DNA of 64,000 nt. It comes from Hydromonas sp. (GTDB taxonomy: Bacteria > Pseudomonadota > Gammaproteobacteria > Burkholderiales > Burkholderiaceae). The position numbers and the translations under genes were made by a program. Below the pieces are notes generated by a model. It did not search any database, was not told where the DNA came from, and saw only the letters and a program-made list of their open reading frames with translations. This document shows, piece by piece, positions 17,511 through 27,439 of the stretch (positions are counted from its first letter, which is position 1; every line of letters begins with the position of its first letter). The stretch covers positions 22,573-86,572 of the forward strand of contig JAFEII010000014.1 in NCBI GenBank assembly GCA_017495165.1, written 5' to 3'.

Positions 17511-18259
17511 GCAATGAGCACCAATTTACTGGCCGAAATCAGCATCACCGCGCTCAACAGCCGCAGCAAAACCTTACCAGAGAATATATCAGAGGACAAA
17601 CGCGCACCAAGCGCGCCGCCCAGAATTACCACAACCACAAACCAGCCCAAATGTTCGGGCAAACTGCCCATGGCGGTTGAAATCCCCCCCAAACCTGAGA
17701 GCGAATTAAATAAAATAAAAGGTGCGCTTAACGCAGCCGTCTCGCGCATGCCATACGCACAAAGCAGCACCAGCAACGGACTCAAAAAAATCCCACCGCC
17801 CGTGCCCGTCATGCCAGACAAAACCCCAATCCCAGCCCCAATCAGCACAGCGACAAACCAATTGATTTTGCGCGGCGCTTGCACAAGTACCGTTTGGTTT
17901 TGTAAGGTTTTGTGAAACAGCAAGCCCGCTGAAACCATCATCAAAACCGCCAGAAGCTGGAAATACAACGCATCGGAGAGTTTAAACTGCGCCCCAAAAA
18001 AAGCCGCAGGGATTGAACCGCACAGCAAAGGCAACAACATGCGCCAATCAAGCCGCTTGTGGCGAAACAAATGCAAGGTCATCATCAGCGACACCGCCAC
18101 ATTGAGCAGCAATGCGGTAGGGCGCATCACGCTGGGCGGCACGCTCAATAAAACCATCACCGCCAAATACCCAGACGCGCCCGCATGCCCAACCGTGGCG
18201 TATAAAACGGCAATGCAAAAAAACGCGGCGCAAAGTAGGGAAATGGTGGTGTAAGACAT
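17507..18259 (-). CDS. TSUP/TauE-SafE family membrane transporter
   Basis: A 250-residue integral membrane protein with about eight hydrophobic segments, the typical glycine-rich repeat GHAGASGYLAVMVL near the N-terminus and GMTGTGGGIFLSPLLVLL in the second half. The family exports or imports sulfite, sulfoacetate and related organic anions. Substrate not deducible. It leads an operon with mobA, overlapping by 4 bp; because molybdoenzymes include sulfite oxidases, a link to sulfur oxyanions is possible but only inferred. Confidence 0.88.
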   Translation of the reverse strand: MSYTTISLLCAAFFCIAVLYATVGHAGASGYLAVMVLLSVPPSVMRPTALLLNVAVSLMMTLHLFRHKRLDWRMLLPLLCGSIPAAFFGAQFKLSDALYFQLLAVLMMVSAGLLFHKTLQNQTVLVQAPRKINWFVAVLIGAGIGVLSGMTGTGGGIFLSPLLVLLCAYGMRETAALSAPFILFNSLSGLGGISTAMGSLPEHLGWFVVVVILGGALGARLSSDIFSGKVLLRLLSAVMLISASKLVLIA

Positions 18260-18462
18260 GGTTTTGAGTGGTGAAATGGGATGCGAAATTATAATGAGCT
18301 GGGCGCGGCTTGGGTGGATTTATTGCGCGGCAAAAGAAGTAGACGCATTTTTTGATGGGGTATCAAAATTTTTATTAAAAACCATCCAAATAAATATGGT
18401 GGGTTTGTTTGGTCAAATGCGATGTGGGGCGTAAAATACGGCGGGTCAAAATATGGGGGTGC

Positions 18463-21402
18463 ATGAGGATGAATAACGATTTCAACAATGATTTAAACAG
18501 TCATTTGAACGGTCATTTAAACAACGATTTAAGCAACGACTTTTTGGAAGCGCCGTGGTGCTTGAGCCGTTGTGTGTTTGATGATGATTTTTGGCCACAG
18601 GTGGTGGCGGGGATGGCGGCTCAGGCCGCGCCGCTGCATGAGCAAATCATCATTGTGCCAGATGGTTCGATGTATGTGCCGTTTGCGCGGGCGCTGGCTG
18701 CGCATGCGCGGGCAGGTCAAACGGCGTGTGGGATGCCGCGCATGATGACGTTGCTTGATTGGGCCAAGTCGCGTGGCGCGAGTGATTGGGATGGGTTGCA
18801 TGTGACGCGCAGCATTGATTGGATGGCGCAGCTGAAAGAGGCGAGCCAGTTGGCGCAGTGGCTGGCGGGTTCTCGTGAGGCGGATGTGTTTGATTTGGCG
18901 CAAAACATGGTGGCGTTGTCCGATGAGTTGAGTTTGCATTTTTTGGCGGGGCAGGCGATTGGGGTGGGCGAGGCGGCGCTCAAGCGGGTGGTTGATGAGG
19001 TGTATCAGGCGCAAGCGGGTGTGTTGGCGCAGCAGGAGTTGGCCATTTTGTTGCAATGTTGGGCGGCGGATGTGCAGCAACAAACGCCGGTGGTGCGGTA
19101 TTTGCAGGTGTTGGCGAATATGGTTGAGGCGCCGCCTGCCCGTTGTGTGACGGTGGTGCGCAACCGTGCTTGGACGGCGCATGAGGCGTGGTTTTGGGCG
19201 CAATACGCACGCGGTGCGCAGGTGAATTTGATTGATGTGGTTCAGGTGCGGGCGGTGCATGCGGTTGAGCCTTTGCACGCTGCTTGGGCTGTGGCGCAAA
19301 GCCGTGTGTTGGCTGGGGCTGGGGCTGCACCTGCGCAAGGCTCGGTGCAAATTTATGGGGCGGCTAATTTAGAGGATGAGGCGCAAGCGGTGGTGCGCCA
19401 AGTGCTTGATTGGCGTGCGCAAGGCTTGCGCAAAATTGCGTTGGTGGCGCTTGATCGGACGGTGAGCCGACGGGTTTGGGCGCTGCTTGGGCGCTGCGGC
19501 GTGGCGCTGCGCGATGACACGGGCTGGCTGCTCTCGACCGCACGCGGTGCGAGCAGCTGGCAGCAAGGTTTTGAGCTGTGGGCGGATGATGTGTCTGCCC
19601 ATTTGTTGCTCGATTGGTTGGCGCATCCGCTGGTGTTGGCTGATGTGACGGGCGAGTTAAAAGAGAATGTGGTGCGCTATGTGCGCGCGCTGAGTGCGCG
19701 CAGCAAAAGGGTGTTGCGCCGCTGGACGGATTGGCAAGCGGCGGCGCAGCGGTTTGAGCCTGCCGATGATTTGGCGCAACGCGAGGCGGTGCATGCGTTG
19801 GCGCTGGCGTTGTTTGAACGTGCGATTGGGTATGAAAAGCGCTTTGCCAAAGCGCTGCCGATGGCGCAATGGGTGGCGCTGGTGTTGGCTTGGGCGGATG
19901 ATTTTGGCATGACTGGCGCGTGGCGCAATGACGCGGCGGGGCTGGTTTGGCTGGATTTGCTCGAAAAATGGCGCGGGGTGGCGAGCGATGTGCCGTTGCG
20001 TTTTGCGGCGTTTATGCGGGTGCAACAAAGCGAGGTGGAGGGCGCGACGTTTCGGCCGCACGATGTGAGCGATGAGGTGTTGCTGTTGCCGCTGGGCAGT
20101 ACGCGGATGCGTGATTTTGAGGCGGTGTGGCTGATGGGCGCAACGCAAGGCAATTTGCCCAGTACAGCGCGCAATAAGGGGTTTTTAAACACGGCGGCGC
20201 GGCTGGGTTTGGGTTTGCCGACGTTTATGGACAACCATGCGCAGGCGCAGCGTGATTTGATTGATTTGTTTGCGCGCACGCCGCAGCTGTGCGCCAGTTA
20301 TTGCGTGAGCGCGGATGATGGCGCGCCGCAAGCCTTGTCGACGTGGCTGATGCAGTGGCAGCGTGCTGCGGGGGCGCGGATTCAAACGATTGCGTTGCCT
20401 GCGCAGGCGGTTGCGCCAGAAGTGGCGGCGCAAAGCGGCGCGGTGGCGACGGGGTTGTTGCCCACGGCGTTGAGCGCGACGGATTTATCGAGTTTGCTTG
20501 AGTGTCCGTATCAGTTTTATAGCCGCAAAATTTTGGGTTTGCAGCAGTTGGATGCGCCGTCTGATGCAGTGAGTCCAGCGGACAAAGGCAATTTGTGGCA
20601 CAACGTGTTGGTGGATTTTCATCAATTGCGTGGGCTGCGCGAGGACACGGGTGCGCAGTCTGACCACGATGATTTGGTGACGTGTTTGCGCCAAAAACTC
20701 ACGCCGCTGGCATTGAAAAATGCGCGGTATTGGCTGACGCTGGAGGCGTTTTTGGGCTATGCGCCCAGTTATGTGACGTGGTGGCGCGCGCGCGAGGCGC
20801 AAGGCTGGCGTTTGTTTAAAAACGAAACCAAGGCGGAAATTAACCAGCCCATTGTGCTTGAGGGCGCAGCGGCGCTGCCGTTGAATTGGAATGGGCGGAT
20901 TGATCAAATTGATGTGCGCGAACACACCGACCCGCATTCGGGCGAGCGCACGCGTGAATATGCGGTGATGGATTACAAAACGGGCGCGTTGGGTAAGTTT
21001 CAAAAAGCGATTAAAAACGGCGAGGAAGTGCAACTGGCTTTTTATCTTAATTTGTTCTCAGGTGAGATTTTTACCCACGCGATTCAGGCGGGTTATGTGG
21101 GCGTGAGTGACAAACCTGTGACGGATCTCAAAGCTGAAAAGCCGCATCAAGGCGCCAATTCGTATCCGCAAGCGTGGCTAAACGCGTCGCAAACCAGTCA
21201 TGATGCGAGCGCGTTACAGGGCGCGGCGCGTCTGCTCAAAGAGCAGGTTTCAAACAGTTTTATTGACATGCACAATGGCTTGCCGCTGATGGCGATGGGC
21301 GAGCTGACCGCGTGCCAATACTGCCAAGTGCGCGGCTTGTGCCGCAAAGGTTATACCCAAACGCCGAGCAACCATCATTCTCAAAAAGGGACACATTCAT
21401 GA
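18463..21402 (+). CDS. addB: AddB-type subunit of a dual-nuclease recombination complex (PD-(D/E)XK nuclease)
   Basis: A 979-residue partner of the downstream helicase-nuclease, acting in double-strand-break end resection. An inactivated helicase-like body lacks a Walker A motif. The C-terminal nuclease has DKGNLWHNVLVDFH and the motif MDYKTG. A four-cysteine iron-sulfur staple is visible: one Cys in LECPYQFYSRK and three in CQYCQVRGLC. I start at ATG 18463 (GGGGG upstream); a TTG-initiated extension is unlikely. The first 25 residues are an odd Asn/Asp/Leu/His repeat (NNDLNSHLNGHLNNDL). The stop overlaps the addA start by 4 bp. Confidence 0.87.
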   Translation: MRMNNDFNNDLNSHLNGHLNNDLSNDFLEAPWCLSRCVFDDDFWPQVVAGMAAQAAPLHEQIIIVPDGSMYVPFARALAAHARAGQTACGMPRMMTLLDWAKSRGASDWDGLHVTRSIDWMAQLKEASQLAQWLAGSREADVFDLAQNMVALSDELSLHFLAGQAIGVGEAALKRVVDEVYQAQAGVLAQQELAILLQCWAADVQQQTPVVRYLQVLANMVEAPPARCVTVVRNRAWTAHEAWFWAQYARGAQVNLIDVVQVRAVHAVEPLHAAWAVAQSRVLAGAGAAPAQGSVQIYGAANLEDEAQAVVRQVLDWRAQGLRKIALVALDRTVSRRVWALLGRCGVALRDDTGWLLSTARGASSWQQGFELWADDVSAHLLLDWLAHPLVLADVTGELKENVVRYVRALSARSKRVLRRWTDWQAAAQRFEPADDLAQREAVHALALALFERAIGYEKRFAKALPMAQWVALVLAWADDFGMTGAWRNDAAGLVWLDLLEKWRGVASDVPLRFAAFMRVQQSEVEGATFRPHDVSDEVLLLPLGSTRMRDFEAVWLMGATQGNLPSTARNKGFLNTAARLGLGLPTFMDNHAQAQRDLIDLFARTPQLCASYCVSADDGAPQALSTWLMQWQRAAGARIQTIALPAQAVAPEVAAQSGAVATGLLPTALSATDLSSLLECPYQFYSRKILGLQQLDAPSDAVSPADKGNLWHNVLVDFHQLRGLREDTGAQSDHDDLVTCLRQKLTPLALKNARYWLTLEAFLGYAPSYVTWWRAREAQGWRLFKNETKAEINQPIVLEGAAALPLNWNGRIDQIDVREHTDPHSGERTREYAVMDYKTGALGKFQKAIKNGEEVQLAFYLNLFSGEIFTHAIQAGYVGVSDKPVTDLKAEKPHQGANSYPQAWLNASQTSHDASALQGAARLLKEQVSNSFIDMHNGLPLMAMGELTACQYCQVRGLCRKGYTQTPSNHHSQKGTHS
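18475..18540 (+). repeat. degenerate short tandem repeat coding the AddB N-terminus
   Basis: Units of about 12-18 bp of type AACGATTTAAACAGTCATTT encode Asn-Asp/His-Leu-Asn repeats. The multiple-of-three unit keeps the frame. Confidence 0.6.
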
Positions 21403-24400
21403 GCGACACAATCACGTATGACTTAAACAATGCGCCGTGTACGCCTGCGCAATTTAACCACGCCGCGCTTGACCCCGCGCAATCGGTGGTGGTGCGAGCG
21501 TGCGCGGGCAGCGGTAAAACATGGCTGTTGACGTCGCGGATTGTGCGCTTGCTGCTCGATGGCGTGGCGCCACGGCAGATTTTGGCGATTACGTTTACAA
21601 AAAAAGCGGCGCAAGAAATGCGCGAGCGCGTGGCGCATATTTTGGCGCTGCTCGCGGATGGCTCGGATGCGGTGGTTTTATCAGAGCTGATGCAGCGCGG
21701 CTTAAGCGCTGATGAAGCGCAAGCGGCTTTGCCGCGTGCGCGGGCGTTGTTTGATGACGTGTTGGGCGGCGGTCAAGAAGTGCCGATTTATACGTTTCAT
21801 GCGTGGTTTAACCAGTTGCTCCAAGCCGCGCCAATGGGCAGCCCTGTGATGCGCAATGCGACGCTGGTTGAGGATGCGAGCGAGCTGATTGAAGAGACGT
21901 GGGCGCAGTTTTATGCGGATTTAAATTTGCCTGAGTTTGAGGCGCTGCGCGATGGGGATTTTTTGTGGTTGGCGCGCCAAATGGGTGAATTCTCGTTGCT
22001 TAATATGCTCGATGAGGCGATTTATAAAGCGGCTGAAATCAGTTTGTTTGAGCAGCAATGCGCCGAGCAGGGCGCAACGGTTTTAGAGACGTTGGCGCAA
22101 GATGTGTTCGAGGACACTGGGCTGGATGTGGGCTTGGGGCAGGCGGGCGCGTATGCGCGTTGGGCCAATGAGGTCAATCAAAACCATCAGCTCGATGGCC
22201 TGATTGCGGCGCTGTATTGCGGGGATGAGAAAAAAATCGCTCGTGCGGATGCGTTAAACCAAGTGGAAAATCAAACCGATGCTTTGGCAAAGTGGCAGAT
22301 TTTTAGCCAGTTTTTGGTGAAAGATGGCTCAAAACTCAACGGCACGATGTTTAAAACCGAGGCCAAACAAGTCGTGAAAATGGCGGGTTTGATGAGCAAG
22401 GAGCAATACGAGGCGGCGCTGGCGGGCATCAATCAGAGCTTTGTGCAGCTGCAAAATGATTTGGCGGATTTGCGGGCGTATGAGCTCAATACGCATATTT
22501 TTCCGTGCGTGCAGGCGCTGATTGCACGGTATCAGGCGATTAAGGCGCGCACGGGGCAGATTGATTTTGGCGATATTGAGTATTTGTGTTATCAGCTGCT
22601 CAAAAGCGAGCCGAGCGCCGCGTATATTCAGGTGCAGCTTGATGCGCGGTATCGGCATTTGTTGTTTGATGAGTTTCAGGACACCAATCCGCTGCAATGG
22701 CACATTATTAACAGTTGGCTGGCGGCGTATGACTTTGACAGCGTGCGCCCGCGTGTGTTTTTGGTGGGCGATGTGAAGCAGTCGATTTATCGGTTCCGTA
22801 AAGCGGACGAGCGCGTGTTTGATGAGGCGCAGCGTTTGTTGGTCAATGATTACCAAGCCCAAGTGCTGCGCACCCATGCAACGCGGCGCAACAGCGCGGC
22901 GGTGATTGATTGGGTCAATGCGTTATTTGAGCCTAAAGCGGCTGATTTTGGTGACTTTAGCCCGCATCATACGTTTAATCAAGACATTGGTCATGTGGGG
23001 GTTTTGGCGCTGCTTGATGCGCCGAGCGATGCGCCGCTTGCATCTGAGGCGGTTGAAACCGAGCTGCTTGAATCTGAGGTGCTTGATGCGGATTCTGGTC
23101 AGAGCACGAGCCGCCATTGGCTCACCGAGCCGCAGCACGCGGCACAGGCCAATTTGCGCGACGATGAAAGTGCACTGATTATTGAGGCGATTACGCAGTT
23201 GGTTGGGCGCTATCCCGTGAAAGATGAGGCGACGGGTCAATACCGCCCCGCACGGTTTGGCGACATCATGCTGCTGGTGCGCGGACGCTCGCATTTGGCG
23301 GGTTATGAGCGGCTGCTGCGCCAAGCGCGTGTGCCGTTTGTGAGCAGTAAGCGCGGCGGTTTGTTGGCCACATTAGAGGCGCTTGATTTAATGGCGTTGC
23401 TGCGCTGGCTCATGGACGCGCATGATGACATTGCGCTGCTGCATGTGTTGCGCACGCCGATTTTTGATGTGAGTGAGGCCGATGTGCAGCGGCTGCTCAG
23501 GCAGCGCCAAGACAGCGCGAGCCGCATCAGTTATTGGCAAGCCTTGTGCCAATTAAATCAATTGCATGAGTTGCATCAACATGATTTGCAGCAACATGGT
23601 GCAAATGGCTTGTCCGAAAAGCTGCAAACCGCGCACCGCCTGCTGTGCCAGTGGCAAACGGTGGCGCCAAACCTGCCGCCGCATGATGTGCTGGACATGA
23701 TTTATGCGCAAGGTCAGGTGTGCATGAATTATGCGCGGCGCACGCCCACGTGGCTCAATGCGCAGGTGCAGGCCAATCTGCGTGCGTTTTTGCAGCTTGC
23801 GTTGTCGGTGAATTCTGGGCGTTATCCGAGTTTGTCCACGTATTTACAAGCGCTGGAACATTGGCAGGCAATCGAAGCTGAGGGCAAAAACGAGGCCGAG
23901 CCGCTGGGCTTAACCGATGCGCTGCAAATTTTGACCGTTCATGGTTCAAAAGGGCTTGAAGCGCCGATTGTGTTGTTGATTGACATGAAAACAGGCGCGG
24001 CCAAAAACGCCAACCTTAATAATTGGTTTGTCGATTGGCAGCCGCACGAACAGCGCCCCAATCATGTGTCGTGGGTGAGCAAGGCCGAACACATTGGCGG
24101 CTGGCGCGGCGAGCGCTTTGCGCTCAACACCGAGCGCAGCGCCCGCGAAAAACTCAATTTGTGTTATGTGGCCATGACACGCGCCCGCCAAGTGCTGCTG
24201 GTGTCCGCCGCGCAAGTGGTGGAAGAGGTTGCGTCCGAGGACGCCGAACCCGTTTATGGCAGCGCCAGCGCTAAAAATGGCTTGTTTGAAGAGCTGTGCG
24301 CGGCCGCAGCGCTGTTGCGCCCAGAGCTGGTTTTGTCAGGCACACCAAGCGACTGGGCGCAGCACGCAGATGATTGGGCGGCGCACATCACGCAACGCAT

Positions 24401-24974
24401 TGACACCACGCCTGAGCCCGCCGCTCGATTTGATTGGCCGCACAATACGTGGTGCGATGTGGCGCTGATTGAATCGGATGAGGCGATTGATGCGAATGAT
24501 GCGATTTTGAACCCGCCAAAACCACCCAACAACCCAGACGCGGCGCAGCTGGGCACGGCGTGGCACGGTATTTTGGAATACGCCACCAATAACGGCGGCG
24601 CGTGGTTGAGTTTGAACGACATTGTGGCGCGGTTTGGCGTGCGCCAATCCCAAGCCGATGACGCGCTCAAACTCGCGCAAGCCACGTTAAACAACCCCGC
24701 GCACCAATGCTGGTTTGACCCCAGCCAGTTTGATGAAGCGGTCAACGAAATGGCAGTGATGAGCGCCGATGGCAAAATCAAGCGGATTGACCGCTGGGTA
24801 CGCGCAGGCACGCAACTCACCGTGATTGATTACAAACTCGATTGGCAAACGGCTGATTTGGCAGATTACCGCGCCCAACTCAATGAATACGTGGCATTGA
24901 TGCAAACACTGTATCCAAACTGTCAGGTCAGCGGCGTGCTGCTCAGCGCCAAGGGAGAGGCCTTGGCGGTTTAG
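21399..24974 (+). CDS. addA: AddA/RecB-type UvrD helicase with C-terminal nuclease domain
   Basis: A 1191-residue SF1A helicase-nuclease. Walker A is ACAGSGKT, motif Ia AITFTKKAAQEM, motif II is LLFDEFQDTNPLQW, motif III VGDVKQSIYRFRKAD, motif V LTVHGSKGLEAPIV and motif VI YVAMTRARQVLLV. The C-terminal PD-(D/E)XK nuclease shows LGTAWHGILE and VIDYKLDW. I use ATG 21399, preceded by AAAAAGGG and overlapping addB (ATGA); the frame is open 29 codons further inside addB. Together with addB it should form the RecBCD-equivalent complex, which handles DNA ends and foreign DNA. Confidence 0.92.
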   Translation: MSDTITYDLNNAPCTPAQFNHAALDPAQSVVVRACAGSGKTWLLTSRIVRLLLDGVAPRQILAITFTKKAAQEMRERVAHILALLADGSDAVVLSELMQRGLSADEAQAALPRARALFDDVLGGGQEVPIYTFHAWFNQLLQAAPMGSPVMRNATLVEDASELIEETWAQFYADLNLPEFEALRDGDFLWLARQMGEFSLLNMLDEAIYKAAEISLFEQQCAEQGATVLETLAQDVFEDTGLDVGLGQAGAYARWANEVNQNHQLDGLIAALYCGDEKKIARADALNQVENQTDALAKWQIFSQFLVKDGSKLNGTMFKTEAKQVVKMAGLMSKEQYEAALAGINQSFVQLQNDLADLRAYELNTHIFPCVQALIARYQAIKARTGQIDFGDIEYLCYQLLKSEPSAAYIQVQLDARYRHLLFDEFQDTNPLQWHIINSWLAAYDFDSVRPRVFLVGDVKQSIYRFRKADERVFDEAQRLLVNDYQAQVLRTHATRRNSAAVIDWVNALFEPKAADFGDFSPHHTFNQDIGHVGVLALLDAPSDAPLASEAVETELLESEVLDADSGQSTSRHWLTEPQHAAQANLRDDESALIIEAITQLVGRYPVKDEATGQYRPARFGDIMLLVRGRSHLAGYERLLRQARVPFVSSKRGGLLATLEALDLMALLRWLMDAHDDIALLHVLRTPIFDVSEADVQRLLRQRQDSASRISYWQALCQLNQLHELHQHDLQQHGANGLSEKLQTAHRLLCQWQTVAPNLPPHDVLDMIYAQGQVCMNYARRTPTWLNAQVQANLRAFLQLALSVNSGRYPSLSTYLQALEHWQAIEAEGKNEAEPLGLTDALQILTVHGSKGLEAPIVLLIDMKTGAAKNANLNNWFVDWQPHEQRPNHVSWVSKAEHIGGWRGERFALNTERSAREKLNLCYVAMTRARQVLLVSAAQVVEEVASEDAEPVYGSASAKNGLFEELCAAAALLRPELVLSGTPSDWAQHADDWAAHITQRIDTTPEPAARFDWPHNTWCDVALIESDEAIDANDAILNPPKPPNNPDAAQLGTAWHGILEYATNNGGAWLSLNDIVARFGVRQSQADDALKLAQATLNNPAHQCWFDPSQFDEAVNEMAVMSADGKIKRIDRWVRAGTQLTVIDYKLDWQTADLADYRAQLNEYVALMQTLYPNCQVSGVLLSAKGEALAV

Positions 24975-24989
24975 GCAAACCATGCCGAT

Positions 24990-25022
24990 GCGCCTTGCCG
25001 CCGTTGGAGGCAGGGCGTTTTT
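24990..25022 (+). terminator. addA terminator
   Basis: Stem GCGCCTTGCC/GGCAGGGCGT (two wobble pairs) followed by a T-run, 15 bp after the addA stop. Confidence 0.75.
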
Positions 25023-25167
25023 GTGCTATGGTGACGGTTTTTCTGATTCAGATTTTTCAACCTGCTGGGTTTTTTAAAGTCCCTGCATTACTGACGTCTT
25101 ATTTTGGGTGAACTTTGGGTTTGAATAGATTGGCGAGCGACGTCACACATAGGGTTTTTAAAGTTCA

Positions 25168-25188
25168 GGCGGCTCGCGAGCCGCCCCT
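25168..25188. repeat. REP palindrome (GGCGGCTCGCGAGCCGCC, CTAC foot on the right)
   Basis: Perfect 18-bp palindrome followed by CCTAC. Same family as the REPs around the RAYT gene. Its right border grades directly into the 19-bp tandem array. Confidence 0.85.
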
Positions 25189-25297
25189 ACGAAGAACTGA
25201 AGCCCCTACGAAGAGCTGAAGCCGCTACGAAGAACTGAAGCTGCTACGAAGAACTGAAGCCGCTACGAAGAACTGAAGCCCCTACGAAGAACTGAAG
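25184..25297 (+). repeat. six copies of a 19-bp tandem repeat growing from a REP border
   Basis: Units of type CCCCTACGAAGAACTGAAG start at 25184, 25203, 25222, 25241, 25260 and 25279, with a decayed seventh at 25298. The first unit begins with the CCCCTACG tail of the REP. The remaining part of 25023-25394 has no gene. Confidence 0.92.
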
Positions 25298-25394
25298 CTG
25301 CATCGATTGATTTGAAGTTGCATTTGCCCTTGATTGTCGTATGACCCGTTGTTGTATTGCATTTATTTTTAATTATTTTTAATAGGAACACTCC

Positions 25395-27248
25395 ATGCCG
25401 ATTTACCGCTCAAAAACCACCACCGCTGGCCGCAATATGGCTGGTGCTCGCGCCTTGTGGCGTGCCACAGGCATGAAAGATGATGACTTTAACAAGCCCA
25501 TCATTGCCGTTGCCAATTCATTTACCCAATTTGTACCGGGGCATGTGCATTTAAAAGACATGGGGCAGCTGGTTGCGCGTGAGATTGAGCGCGCAGGCGG
25601 GGTGGCAAAAGAATTTAACACCATTGCGGTGGATGATGGGATTGCGATGGGGCATGACGGCATGTTGTACAGCTTGCCGTCGCGCGATTTAATCGCCGAT
25701 TCGGTTGAATACATGGTCAACGCGCATTGCGCCGATGCGCTGGTGTGCATTTCTAACTGCGACAAAATCACGCCGGGTATGTTGATGGCGGCGTTGCGCC
25801 TGAATATTCCCGTGGTGTTTGTGTCTGGCGGGCCGATGGAAGCGGGTAAAACGCGCCTTGGCGTGATTGGCGGCAAAATCCATAAGCTCGATTTGGTTGA
25901 TGCCATGGTGATTGCGGTGGATGACACCGCATCGGACGAGAAAGTCGCCGAATACGAGCGCAGCGCTTGCCCAACTTGCGGCTCTTGCTCGGGTATGTTT
26001 ACCGCCAATTCGATGAATTGCCTGACGGAAGCGCTGGGCTTGAGTTTACCGGGCAACGGCTCGATGCTCGCCACCCACGCGGACCGCGAGCAGTTGTTCC
26101 TTACCGCTGGGCGCACGATTGTTGAGATTGCCAAACGCTATTATGAGCAAGACGACGAATCGGTTTTGCCGCGCAACGTTGCCAGCCTCAAAGCCTTTGA
26201 CAACGCCATGACGCTGGACATCGCGATGGGCGGCTCAACCAACACCATTTTGCATTTACTCGCCGCCGCCCAAGAAGCAGGCGTGCCGTTTGACCTAAAC
26301 ACGATTGACCAACTCTCACGCAAAGTGCCGCAGCTGTGCAAAGTTGCGCCAAATACGCCCAAATACCACATGGAAGACGTGCACCGCGCAGGCGGCGTGT
26401 TTGGGATTTTGGGTGAACTCGCCCGCGCAGGCTTACTACACACCGACGTGCCAACCGTGCACAGCGCCACCATGGCCGATGCGCTCGCCAAATGGGATAT
26501 TGCTGTCACCAAAGACGAAGCCGTCAATACATTTTTCCGCGCAGGCCCCGCAGGCATCCCGACCCAAACCGCGTTCAGTCAAAAAACCCGCTGGGACACA
26601 GTGGACGACGACCGCGCCGAGGGCTGCATCCGCTCACTCGAACACGCGTACTCAACCGAGGGTGGCTTGGCGGTGCTGTTTGGCAATATCGCGACCAAGG
26701 GTTGCGTGGTCAAAACCTCGGGCGTGGACGAATCCATCCACGTGTTCAGTGGCCGCGCCCACGTCACCGAATCGCAAGAGCAAGCCGTTGCGGATATTTT
26801 GGAAGACAAAGTCCAAGCAGGCGACGTGGTGATTGTGCGCTACGAAGGCCCACGCGGCGGGCCGGGCATGCAAGAAATGCTGTACCCCACCAGTTACATC
26901 AAATCCAAAGGCTTGGGCAAAGCCTGCGCCTTACTCACGGACGGGCGTTTTTCTGGCGGCACATCGGGCTTATCCATCGGCCACGCCTCCCCCGAAGCGG
27001 CCGCAGGCGGCGCAATCGGCTTGGTTGAAAACGGCGACATCATCGAAATCAACATCCCAGCGCGCACGATTCATTTAAAAGTAAGTGATGAAGAATTGGC
27101 ACGCCGCCGCACCGTGCAAGACGCGAAAGGCTGGAAACCTGTGAATCCACGCCCACGTAAAATCTCGGCGGCTTTGAAAGCGTATGCGATGCTCGCGACC
27201 AGCGCGGACATGGGCGCGGTTAGGGATTTGAGTAAGTTGGAGTATTAA
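25395..27248 (+). CDS. ilvD: dihydroxy-acid dehydratase
   Basis: Iron-sulfur enzyme of valine/isoleucine synthesis, converting dihydroxy acids to 2-oxo acids; its product 2-oxoisovalerate is also the substrate of the panB product upstream. The 617-residue length matches the E. coli form. FeS/substrate motifs are [46 protein letters not shown], and GRFSGGTSG with IGHASPEAA near the C-terminus. AGGAAC precedes the ATG. No leader peptide or attenuator is evident in the repeat-filled upstream region. Confidence 0.97.
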   Translation: MPIYRSKTTTAGRNMAGARALWRATGMKDDDFNKPIIAVANSFTQFVPGHVHLKDMGQLVAREIERAGGVAKEFNTIAVDDGIAMGHDGMLYSLPSRDLIADSVEYMVNAHCADALVCISNCDKITPGMLMAALRLNIPVVFVSGGPMEAGKTRLGVIGGKIHKLDLVDAMVIAVDDTASDEKVAEYERSACPTCGSCSGMFTANSMNCLTEALGLSLPGNGSMLATHADREQLFLTAGRTIVEIAKRYYEQDDESVLPRNVASLKAFDNAMTLDIAMGGSTNTILHLLAAAQEAGVPFDLNTIDQLSRKVPQLCKVAPNTPKYHMEDVHRAGGVFGILGELARAGLLHTDVPTVHSATMADALAKWDIAVTKDEAVNTFFRAGPAGIPTQTAFSQKTRWDTVDDDRAEGCIRSLEHAYSTEGGLAVLFGNIATKGCVVKTSGVDESIHVFSGRAHVTESQEQAVADILEDKVQAGDVVIVRYEGPRGGPGMQEMLYPTSYIKSKGLGKACALLTDGRFSGGTSGLSIGHASPEAAAGGAIGLVENGDIIEINIPARTIHLKVSDEELARRRTVQDAKGWKPVNPRPRKISAALKAYAMLATSADMGAVRDLSKLEY

Positions 27249-27281
27249 TTTTAGATTTGTCGGATTCGTAGCGGGATTTTC

Positions 27282-27346
27282 GTAGGGGCGGTATGTATGG
27301 GCGCTATGTATGGGCGCTATGTATGGGCGGTATGTAGGGGCGGTAT
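27282..27346. repeat. five copies of a 13-bp tandem repeat at a REP border
   Basis: Units of type GTAGGGGCGGTAT start at 27282, 27295, 27308, 27321 and 27334 and run directly into the GTAGGGGCGG left foot of the next REP palindrome. Confidence 0.92.
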
Positions 27347-27370
27347 GTAGGGGCGGCTCGCGAGCCGCCC
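27347..27370. repeat. REP palindrome with GTAG foot on the left
   Basis: GTAGG followed by the GGCGGCTCGCGAGCCGCC palindrome, 69 bp upstream of the AT-rich ATPase gene. Confidence 0.85.
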
Positions 27371-27439
27371 TTGTCTGGACTGCGCTTTATCATTAAAGCT
27401 ATACGTAACAACCAATAATCACTCTCCATAAAAATAGGG

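Noticed and set aside
18409..18462. TTG-initiated N-terminal extension of addB
   Set aside because: TTG is a rare start, there is no ribosome site before it, and ATG 18463 has a purine-rich site; the added 18 residues look like translated intergenic DNA.
25184..25297. Possible CRISPR or iteron array
   Set aside because: The 19-bp units are contiguous with no spacers, and there is no replication gene nearby; REP-border expansion explains them better.
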